Below, in pieces: positions 1-5,276 of a stretch of 10,037 bases of DNA. Under the pieces are notes generated by a model. It searched no databases and was not told where the DNA came from. It saw nothing but the letters and a program-made list of their open reading frames with translations. This DNA is from JANWZL01 sp037445185 (GTDB lineage: Bacteria > Pseudomonadota > Gammaproteobacteria > Burkholderiales > Thiobacillaceae). A program made the translations under genes and the position numbers. Numbering within the stretch: the stretch's first letter is position 1; every line of letters starts with the position of its first letter. The stretch spans positions 1 through 10,037 of the forward strand of contig JBBIKZ010000088.1 of assembly GCA_037445185.1 (NCBI GenBank). Reading direction: 5' to 3'.

Positions 1-60
1 GCTACGCGCTCCTTCCGGCGACCCCGGCGCAACCCCACCCATCTTCGATTCATTCAGCAT
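1..60 (-). CDS. Start of an unidentified gene, runs off the left edge
   Basis: An ATG (complement of 58-60) opens a 20-codon frame that is still open at the window edge. It begins MLNESKMGGVAPGSPEG. An AAGGGG Shine-Dalgarno-like run lies six bases upstream, which supports a real start. The polar, Gly/Pro-rich beginning resembles the leader of small helix-turn-helix accessory proteins of insertion sequences (IS66/IS3 OrfA type). That is recall from a very short stretch, not a demonstrated match. An inverted repeat lies just upstream at 79-105, which would fit an IS end. Function unknown. Confidence 0.35.
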   Translation of the reverse strand, partial: MLNESKMGGVAPGSPEGARS

Positions 61-78
61 TCCAAGCCCCTTTCTCTT

Positions 79-105
79 GACACGGTTTTACCCCAAACTC
101 GTGTC
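79..105. repeat. Short inverted repeat upstream of the left-edge gene
   Basis: GACACG (79-84) and its exact complement CGTGTC (100-105) flank a 15-base spacer. The TTT following the left arm and the AAA preceding the right arm extend the pairing past a one-base asymmetry. It ends about 19 bases upstream of the ATG at 60. It could be an operator, an IS terminal structure or a hairpin in the 5' leader. The sequence shows only the symmetry. Confidence 0.35.
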
Positions 106-168
106 CAGAAAAATCGGGGCCGGGGCACGTAATCCTGCTCGTCAGATCAGTCATGGACCACCTCCAAA

Positions 169-188
169 CACTCCGATGGGCATCAGTG
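169..188 (-). terminator. Possible weak intrinsic terminator
   Basis: CACT-cc-GATG-gg-CATC-AGTG forms an eight-pair stem with a two-base bulge and a two-base loop. Read on the minus strand, it begins 24 bases after the stop of the glycosyltransferase relic at 212 and is followed only by TTT then GG. Position fits the end of the leftward operon, but the short T tract makes efficiency doubtful. Nothing else stands out in the 61-211 stretch. Confidence 0.22.
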
Positions 189-211
189 TACTCTCAGGCA
201 GCAATGCGCCT

Positions 212-331
212 CTATTGCCACGCCCTCCCCGCCAGCAACCGCTCGTACTCCCCCAGCACCCGCTCCCAGGTGAACGCCTCGGCATGCCGTGCCCGCGCCG
301 CCGCCCGCAAATCCCCCGGCGACTCGCGCCG
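212..331 (-). pseudogene. C-terminal relic of a GT4-type glycosyltransferase
   Basis: A frame bounded upstream by an in-frame TGA (332-334) encodes 39 residues and ends in TAG. The middle and end read RHAEAFTWERVLGEYERLLAG, split here as RHAEAF, TWERVL and GEYERLLAG. This is the classic C-terminal helix of GT-B, GT4-type glycosyltransferases, where a Trp and a YERL-like stretch close the protein. It has no start codon or upstream domain, so it is a remnant of an enzyme normally about ten times longer. The break coincides with the foldable repeat just upstream at 349-407. The neighbouring intact glycosyltransferase ends in a similar AAYERLFAG, so the relic may be a decayed duplicate or, equally, another enzyme of the same family. 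Recognition of the family is fairly firm; which enzyme it was cannot be told. Confidence 0.6.
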
Positions 332-348
332 TCACCCACTTTCTCAAG

Positions 349-407
349 GGGGTAAAGCAAGCCCCCCTGACAAAGGGGGTGGCCCGCAGGGCCGGGGGGT
401 TTACCCC
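349..407. repeat. Foldable GC-rich palindromic repeat (REP/MITE-like)
   Basis: GGGGTAAA (349-356) is complementary to TTTACCCC (400-407), and CCCCCC (362-367) to GGGGGG (394-399). Inside sits a smaller perfect hairpin, GGCCC-gca-GGGCC (381-393). CCCCC (363-367) can alternatively pair with GGGGG (375-379) around TGACAAA. The whole is a nested hairpin of about 60 bases in the gap between the intact glycosyltransferase and the glycosyltransferase relic. The pattern resembles dispersed intergenic palindromic repeats of proteobacteria. Only one copy is present here, so repetition in the genome is inferred. Confidence 0.5.
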
Positions 408-442
408 TGCCCCCCAACAACCCGCACGCCAACCCCAGCCCC

Positions 443-1648
443 TCAGCCGGCAAACAACCGCTCATAGGCCGCCAGCAACTTAGGCGCCTCGTAGCGCCAT
501 TCCAGCTCGTTGACCACCCGGTTACGGCCGTATTCGCCCATGCGCCGGCGCCGTTCCGGGTCGTCCAGCAGTTCCAGGATCTTGCGCGCCAGATCCTGCG
601 GGTCGTTCCTCGACGCATACAGCGAGGCCTCCTGGGCGGAGAAGCGGCCCTCGGTCAGGTCGAACTGCACGATGGGCTTGCCCAGGGCCATGTACTCCAT
701 GATCTTGTTCATGGTGGACTTGTCGTTCATCTCGTTGGCCACGTCGGGGTTCACGCAGACATCGGCGGTGTTGAGCATCTCGAGCATTTCCTGGTCCGGC
801 ACCCGGCCGGTGAAGGTCACGTAATCCGCCACACCCAGACCCACCGCCAACTGTTTCATCTCCGCCAGCGAGGTGCCGCCCCCCACCAGGCCGAAGTGCA
901 CGTCCTGCCGGCCCAGGTCGTGGACGATGTGGCGCACGGCCTCGAGCAGCAGGTCGATGCCTTCCTGCTTGCCCATCACCCCCACATAGCCTACGAGATA
1001 ACGACGTCCCCGCTTCAGGTCCTCCACCGGCGGCAGGATTTTCAGCCGGTCGAGCTTCGGGCCGCTGCGCACGACGAACACCCGATCCGGATCCATTCCG
1101 CCGCGTTCGATAGCGATGCGCTTGTAGGATTCGTTCGTCGCGATCGACACATCCGCTGTGCGGAAAGTCATCCGCTCCAACCACACCATCAGCCGCCAGA
1201 AGAAGTCGCGCCGGCCGAACTTGGCTTCATACAGCTCGGGATTGATGTCGTGGTGATCGAACAGGAACTTCGTGCCGTGGAACAGCTTGAAATAACCGCC
1301 GATCAGGAACAGCAAGTCCGGCGGGTTGCAGGCGTGCACGACATCAAAGCCCCGCTCGCGCCGCACCCGCCGGGCGAGGCGGAAGCTGTGCCACAGTGCC
1401 GCAGAGTACTCGATGGCGTAGCCCTTGGCCCCCTCCGCCTCCATCGGCAGGTCGTAGCGGTAGATGTGGATGCCCTCGATCTCCTCGTAGTGTTTCTCGT
1501 AGCCCTTGCCGGTCGGGCAGATGATCGACACCTCGTAACCGTTCGCCCTGAGCGTCGTGGCCTCCTGCCAAACGCGGCGGTCGAACGGGGAGGGCAGGTT
1601 TTCGACGAGGATCAGGACGCGCCGCGGCTTACCAGCAGATGCCGTCAT
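443..1648 (-). CDS. Glycosyltransferase, GT4 family (GT-B fold)
   Basis: A 401-residue retaining-type glycosyltransferase, likely cytoplasmic or membrane-associated, that would add a sugar from a nucleotide donor to a lipid-linked polysaccharide intermediate. The N-terminal acceptor domain starts with VLILVENLPSPFDRRVWQEA (residues 11-30), typical of WbuB/WfcD-like GT4 proteins, and includes CNPPDLLF (107-114) and FDHHDINPE (130-138). The donor domain has GYVGVMGKQEGIDLLLEAV (220-238), a GGG loop near 256, and the nucleotide-sugar region NDKSTMNKIMEYMALGKPIV (308-327). There is no signal peptide or membrane helix. The ATG lies inside the end of the dehydrogenase gene (20-base overlap), so the two are translationally coupled; no strong Shine-Dalgarno is visible. 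It is the last intact gene of the leftward group. Donor and acceptor cannot be read from the sequence. Pairing with an AlgD homologue makes GDP-mannuronate one candidate donor, by inference only. Confidence 0.93.
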   Translation of the reverse strand: MTASAGKPRRVLILVENLPSPFDRRVWQEATTLRANGYEVSIICPTGKGYEKHYEEIEGIHIYRYDLPMEAEGAKGYAIEYSAALWHSFRLARRVRRERGFDVVHACNPPDLLFLIGGYFKLFHGTKFLFDHHDINPELYEAKFGRRDFFWRLMVWLERMTFRTADVSIATNESYKRIAIERGGMDPDRVFVVRSGPKLDRLKILPPVEDLKRGRRYLVGYVGVMGKQEGIDLLLEAVRHIVHDLGRQDVHFGLVGGGTSLAEMKQLAVGLGVADYVTFTGRVPDQEMLEMLNTADVCVNPDVANEMNDKSTMNKIMEYMALGKPIVQFDLTEGRFSAQEASLYASRNDPQDLARKILELLDDPERRRRMGEYGRNRVVNELEWRYEAPKLLAAYERLFAG

Positions 1649-2939
1649 ACTGGCCGCCGCTGACTCGATCGGTGATGCGCACCAGGTCCACCAGCACCTG
1701 ATCGGGGCGCAGCCTGTCCGGCACGGACCGGAATTCCTCGGCGCCGTTGCCGATCACCAGCGTCTCGGCGAACTCGAGCACCTCGTCCATGCTCTGCACC
1801 ATCAGTTTCGAGATGTGGGGGATGTGGTTAAGGATGTAATCCCGGTTCGCGCCGGTGAGGGCGGCCAGGTTCACGTTGCGGTCATACAGCCGCAGCTCGT
1901 AGCCGCGGCCGATCAGGTATTCGATGACATCGACCAGCGGCGACTCGCGCAGGTCATCCGTCCCCGCCTTGAAGGCAAAGCCCAGGATACCCACCTTGCG
2001 CCGGCCCTTGGCCGTGATCATGGCGATGGCCTTCTCGATCTGGCGCTGGTTGGAGGGCATGATGGCGTTGAGCACCGGCAGGTCCAGGTCCAGGCTCTTG
2101 CCCTTGTAGGTCAGCGCCCGCACGTCCTTGGGCAGGCAGGAGCCGCCGAAGGCGAAGCCCGGCTTCATGTAGTAGGGCGAGAGATTTAGCTTGGTATCCT
2201 GGCAGAAGATCTGCATCACCTTGTGGCCGTCGATGCCCAACGCCTTGCACAGGTTGCCGATCTCGTTGGCGAAGGCCACCTTGAGGGCATGCCAGTTGTT
2301 GTCGGTGTACTTCACCATCTCCGCCGTCTCGATGTCGGTGCGGATGAGCGGCGCATCCATGCCCTGGTAGAGCTCCACCAACACGTCACCGGCCCGTGTG
2401 TCGCTCTCGCCGATCACTGTCTTGGGCGGATGGTAGTAGTCGTACACCGCCGTGCCCTCGCGCAGGAATTCCGGGTTGTTGCAAACCCCGAAGTCCACCC
2501 CTGCCTGCTTGCCCGAATACGACTCCAGCGTCGGGATCACCACGTTGCGCATCGAACCCGGCAGCATGGTGGAACGGGCCACCACGACATGAAAGGAAGG
2601 CTTGTCGCGGAGGGCGGCGCCGATCTCCTCGCACACCCGGCGCACATAAGAGAGGTCCAGGTTGCCGTTGAGCTGCGAGGGGGTCCCCACGCAGACGAGC
2701 GAGACGTCCGTGTCCATCACCGCCCGGCGCACGTCGGTGGTGGCCCGCAGACGGCCTTGCGCGACCGCCGCCGCGATCATCTCGCCAATGTCCCTCTCGA
2801 TGATCGGCGTCTTGCCAGCGTTGATGAGGTCCACTTTGATCTTATTGGGATCAACCCCGACGACGTGATGGCCGTCACTGGCCAGGCAGCCGGCGGACAC
2901 CGCCCCTACATAACCCAAACCGAAGATGCTGATTTTCAT
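1629..2939 (-). CDS. algD: GDP-mannose 6-dehydrogenase (AlgD-type)
   Basis: A 436-residue nucleotide-sugar dehydrogenase of the UDP-glucose/GDP-mannose dehydrogenase family, which oxidises GDP-mannose to GDP-mannuronate with two NAD+. The Rossmann domain opens with ISIFGLGYVGAVSAGCLA (residues 3-20) and D30 as the likely NAD ribose ligand. CVGTPS is at 83-88 and NNPEFLREGTA at 154-164. The central helix carries K210, and the active-site segment GFAFGGSCLPKDVRAL (261-276) holds the nucleophile C268 with K271 and D272. The C-terminal domain contains GFAFKAGTDDLRESPLVDV. Length, C268 and the terminal GICW match Pseudomonas AlgD as I remember it, which favours GDP-mannose over UDP-glucose. The start has an AGGGGA ribosome-binding site five bases upstream (2945-2950). 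It begins 16 bases after the lyase-like gene and overlaps the next glycosyltransferase by 20 bases, so it is clearly operonic. A related NDP-sugar specificity cannot be excluded. Confidence 0.9.
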   Translation of the reverse strand: MKISIFGLGYVGAVSAGCLASDGHHVVGVDPNKIKVDLINAGKTPIIERDIGEMIAAAVAQGRLRATTDVRRAVMDTDVSLVCVGTPSQLNGNLDLSYVRRVCEEIGAALRDKPSFHVVVARSTMLPGSMRNVVIPTLESYSGKQAGVDFGVCNNPEFLREGTAVYDYYHPPKTVIGESDTRAGDVLVELYQGMDAPLIRTDIETAEMVKYTDNNWHALKVAFANEIGNLCKALGIDGHKVMQIFCQDTKLNLSPYYMKPGFAFGGSCLPKDVRALTYKGKSLDLDLPVLNAIMPSNQRQIEKAIAMITAKGRRKVGILGFAFKAGTDDLRESPLVDVIEYLIGRGYELRLYDRNVNLAALTGANRDYILNHIPHISKLMVQSMDEVLEFAETLVIGNGAEEFRSVPDRLRPDQVLVDLVRITDRVSGGQYDGICW

Positions 2940-2955
2940 GTGTATCCCCTATGTG

Positions 2956-4905
2956 TCAGGACAGGTCTATCTCCATAGTCGTCGTCCCCTCCCACCCAGC
3001 ACTGACCACGCCCGTGAATACAGCCGTCGTGCAGGGGCACTTCGCGTCGAACGACCTGGATACCCACCCCAAGGGTGGGTCGGATTCACCACGCGCCAGC
3101 CGCACTGTCAGGCCATCGGGACCGGATAGCCGCAAGGTAACCGGACCTTTGCGTATGACGATTATCCCTGCATTCAGTGACACTTCACAGTCTTCGGCGA
3201 AATGCCAGAACAGCTCGATCCGATGCGGCCCCTTACAATCGAGTGCGTCATCGACCCGGATGCGCCGGGTCGGTTTTTCCAGCACCACCTCCCGCCGATG
3301 CGTCACCGGATCGGCCAGGCGGCGGTAACCGTTATGCTCCCCCACCCAGCGGTCGCTCTCCGCTCCCGGCGTCCATTCCACGCAGCGCGCGGTCGCATGC
3401 CGCGTCCACAGGAAGTTGCCGCCGATCACCGACTGGTCCACCCCGTCCACGCGCAGGGTGTTGTGGGCCGAGGTGCCGCGGAAGTAATCGCGCCACACCT
3501 TCTGGGTGTGATAGGCATAGGTGCCCGGATCGATCAGCATCTGCCGCCCCGCCACCGACAGGGTGAACGACAGCGCATCGGCATGGCCGTGGGCGGCAAT
3601 GGACAGATAACCCAAGGGACCGGCGTCGGCCACCAGACGCAGCTCGCGCGCCGTTTCGAAGGCATCGCCCAGAATCCAATACCCCCCCTCCGGAAATGCA
3701 CGCCTGGGCTCGCCCGGGCGGGCCTCCAGCGACGCGAGGCGTTCGGCGGCCGCATCCCCCAGCAGCCAGCGGCTCTTGTCGTCGAACCCGCCGGCCTTGG
3801 CCTTGAAGTCGCCACGGCCGAACAGCACCGCGCCGGTGGCCAGCAGCGAGCGATACACGTCCGCCTTCGGGCGCGGGTCGAAGCGCACCAGGCGCGCGTC
3901 GTCCGCGTCGCCGATCATCGGCACATGGCCGCCCGCGTCCATCAGCGCGGCGATGAACTCCAGCATCGCCTCCAGCCGCCGCCAGTAAGCCTGCGAAAAC
4001 TCGATGCCATTCGCCCGGCCGATGAGCCCGGCGAGCAGCATCATGTCCGCCACCTCGTGCTGGTACCAGATGGCCTGCTCGCGGTTGACGCCGTCCTCGC
4101 CCGTCTGTTTGAGTGCCTCGCGCTCGAACTCGCGCGCCGCCCGTTGCCGCCAGCGGGCGGATTCCGGCCACAGCGGCCACACCGTCGCGCCGATGACGAG
4201 CCCCATGAGCTCGCCCAGCAGGTGGTTGTTCGCCGACGAATGGCGCGAGAAATGCCCGGCGATGAAATGGCAGTGACGGTAGATCGCCTCCAGCCAGCGA
4301 TCCCTGAATTCCCCCTCGACCCGGTCTCCCAACAGAAACCACGCCACCGCCCAGTTCGCGAGCCGCACGCCGTGCTCCAGCGAACTGGTCCAGTTCGGCC
4401 CCAGCGGATACGGGCACTGCCCGAACCACGAATCGAGCAGCCGCCGGCAGCCCTCGGCGAAGCGCGCCTCGCCCGTCAGGTGCCAGGCCTGCGCCAGCGT
4501 CACCAGCTCGGCGTGGCGGTTGGGCTCCCACAGGTACTTGATGTCGCCGACCACGCGCTCGTCGCGGTAATTCAGCGTCTTGCCGAAAGCGAGCGGAGCT
4601 GCCGTACCCGTCTTCGGATCGCGGTTCCATTGTGGCGGAAAGCCCAGCGCCGCGTCCTTCAGCGCGAAGATCTCGAAATGCCCCGCCAGCACCCGCTCGG
4701 CCGCCGCCCGATACACCGTCACATCGAAGTCGCGCGGCAGCTCCGCCAGCCACGGGCGGCCGCAATCGCCTTCGGGCGCCGGCGGCCGCGCCAGCCTCAG
4801 CCCGCGCCGCTCCCACTGCGCCTGCGCGGCCTGGCGCAGGCGATAGGCGATCTCCGCCGCGCCCATCGCGCGCAGGCGGTTGAGTTTCCAGAGCATGCCG
4901 CTCAC
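2956..4905 (-). CDS. Heparinase II/III family protein, no signal peptide
   Basis: A 649-residue protein with the two-part architecture of polysaccharide lyases with an (alpha/alpha) toroid. The helical N-terminal half spans roughly residues 50-390 and the beta-sandwich heparinase II/III-like domain roughly 400-640. Candidate catalytic landmarks are RHSSANNHLLGE (221-232, conserved Asn), WYQHE (280-284, Tyr) and AAHGHADALSF (437-447, His). DPGTYAYH (459-466) and RGTSAHNTLRVDG (476-488) are family signatures of the sandwich. Such lyases cleave uronate-containing polymers by beta-elimination. Homologues in exopolysaccharide operons are common, but substrates are mostly unknown. The N-terminus (MSGMLWKLNRLRAM) has no signal peptide, so it is predicted cytoplasmic or peripherally membrane-bound, unlike the second lyase here. 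The start is GTG with GAGG seven bases upstream; that GAGG lies inside the HEPN relic whose stop overlaps this start. It precedes algD by 16 bases. Family assignment is firm, activity is not shown. Confidence 0.9.
   Translation of the reverse strand: MSGMLWKLNRLRAMGAAEIAYRLRQAAQAQWERRGLRLARPPAPEGDCGRPWLAELPRDFDVTVYRAAAERVLAGHFEIFALKDAALGFPPQWNRDPKTGTAAPLAFGKTLNYRDERVVGDIKYLWEPNRHAELVTLAQAWHLTGEARFAEGCRRLLDSWFGQCPYPLGPNWTSSLEHGVRLANWAVAWFLLGDRVEGEFRDRWLEAIYRHCHFIAGHFSRHSSANNHLLGELMGLVIGATVWPLWPESARWRQRAAREFEREALKQTGEDGVNREQAIWYQHEVADMMLLAGLIGRANGIEFSQAYWRRLEAMLEFIAALMDAGGHVPMIGDADDARLVRFDPRPKADVYRSLLATGAVLFGRGDFKAKAGGFDDKSRWLLGDAAAERLASLEARPGEPRRAFPEGGYWILGDAFETARELRLVADAGPLGYLSIAAHGHADALSFTLSVAGRQMLIDPGTYAYHTQKVWRDYFRGTSAHNTLRVDGVDQSVIGGNFLWTRHATARCVEWTPGAESDRWVGEHNGYRRLADPVTHRREVVLEKPTRRIRVDDALDCKGPHRIELFWHFAEDCEVSLNAGIIVIRKGPVTLRLSGPDGLTVRLARGESDPPLGWVSRSFDAKCPCTTAVFTGVVSAGWEGTTTMEIDLS
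3062..3080. repeat. Perfect 8-bp hairpin inside the lyase gene
   Basis: ACCCACCC-caa-GGGTGGGT is an exact palindrome with a three-base loop, about 105 bases before the stop of the signal-less lyase gene. It encodes part of SDPPLGWVS, so it is coding DNA. A stem this GC-rich could slow polymerase or ribosomes or affect mRNA 3' decay just ahead of algD, but it may be chance in such GC-rich DNA. Confidence 0.4.
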
Positions 4906-4967
4906 GTGGGCGCCTCGCGCTTCAACTTGCCGATGCGGGCGAGATTTGCCAGGTTAGCCGAGCTCAT
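4902..4967 (-). pseudogene. N-terminal relic of a HEPN-domain protein (HEPN/MNT module)
   Basis: An ATG at 4967 starts a 21-residue frame, MSSANLANLARIGKLKREA plus PT, then TGA. The pattern 'NL-NL-RIGKLK-E-P' is the characteristic beginning of the small HEPN proteins that are paired with MNT nucleotidyltransferases. Those proteins are normally about 130-150 residues, so nearly all of this one is missing. The ATG overlaps the end of the nucleotidyltransferase relic by 14 bases, the usual arrangement in intact modules. The TGA shares bases with the GTG start of the downstream lyase gene, so the deletion junction lies at about that codon. The fragment cannot be a functional toxin. Identification rests on recalled family consensus and on its correct partner being next to it. 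Confidence 0.65.
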
Positions 4968-5133
4968 CCTCACCGCCCAACAGCCAGATCTTCGCCCCCT
5001 CCGTCACCCGGAGCACGAAGGCGTTGCACTCGGCCCGCTTTCCGCGCCACACATACGGCGTGTAGAGAACCGGATTCACCTTGCGCCCCAGCCGCGCCTC
5101 GTCCGGCTCCAGCGCGGCCAGCTCACGATCATT
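4954..5133 (-). pseudogene. C-terminal relic of an MNT-type nucleotidyltransferase
   Basis: A frame bounded upstream by TGA (5134-5136) encodes 59 residues, then TAA. Key segments are LGRKVNPVLYTP (residues 15-26), NAFVLRV (37-43) and AKIWLLGGEDEL (47-58). This is the C-terminal end of the winged-helix plus minimal-nucleotidyltransferase proteins (GSxARGxxxxxSDxDL family) that act as antitoxins or AMP-transferases for HEPN toxins. The DNA-binding N-terminus and the catalytic GS...DxD core are absent. It directly precedes the HEPN relic with a 14-base overlap, as in intact pairs. The module seems to have entered the polysaccharide locus and then lost both outer ends. Both residual pieces are too short to work. 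Confidence 0.68.
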
Positions 5134-5276
5134 TCAGAGATACTGCAAAAAAGACGCGACCTTTTTGCAGTGTGATGACGATTCGTCGATAGCTGCCCGA
5201 CACAGTACCCCCCTGGCCGCAAGGTCACCCGAAACGCAGCCGTGGCGAGACACAGTCCGCCGCCGGCATCGCTCAT
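5076..5276 (-). pseudogene. Coupled start of a lost gene after the secreted lyase
   Basis: An ATG at 5276 overlaps the lyase stop as ATGA and has GAGG seven bases upstream, an excellent translation-initiation context. The frame starts MSDAGGGLCLATAAF, then RVTLRPGG, and runs 66 codons before a stop at 5076. Beyond about 5172 it enters the palindrome and the nucleotidyltransferase relic in the wrong frame, so only the first 30 or so codons can be original. 'LCLATAAF' followed by RPGG could be the first beta strand and glycine loop of a GT-B glycosyltransferase, but that is weak. I read it as the stub of an operon gene cut by insertion of the HEPN/MNT module; it could equally be a fortuitous start. 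Confidence 0.3.
5142..5171. repeat. 30-bp near-perfect palindrome before the HEPN/MNT relic
   Basis: ACTGCAAAAA (5142-5151) and TTTTTGCAGT (5162-5171) are exact complements around AGACGCGACC, whose bases also partly pair (positions 5153/5160 and 5155/5158). The symmetry lies a few bases upstream of the nucleotidyltransferase relic on the minus strand. A 20-bp dyad with AT-rich arms and a GC-rich core suits a dimeric DNA-binding protein site or a transposon end better than a terminator, because the T run is inside the stem. No binding protein can be named. Confidence 0.55.

Noticed and set aside
896..2189. Plus-strand open frames opposite the glycosyltransferase and algD
   Set aside because: They mirror well-supported genes and show no domains or ribosome-binding sites of note.
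4903..4917. 15-base match (CACGTGGGCGCCTCG) with 9945-9959
   Set aside because: One copy is in the HEPN relic/lyase start and the other in the transposase linker. Flanks diverge, and in GC-rich DNA such a match can arise by chance; no repeat architecture supports it.
4902..5133. Functional toxin-antitoxin system
   Set aside because: The nucleotidyltransferase lacks its catalytic core and the HEPN protein has only 21 residues, so neither can work; kept only as relics.
5142..5171. Intrinsic terminator
   Set aside because: The T run is part of the stem and not downstream of it, and the central bases pair poorly, so it does not have terminator form on either strand.
3202..5175. Very long plus-strand open frame (657 codons)
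   Set aside because: It lies antisense to the signal-less lyase, which has clear family motifs. Its own translation is His/Arg/Pro/Gln-rich with no recognisable domain, as expected from high-GC antisense shadows.
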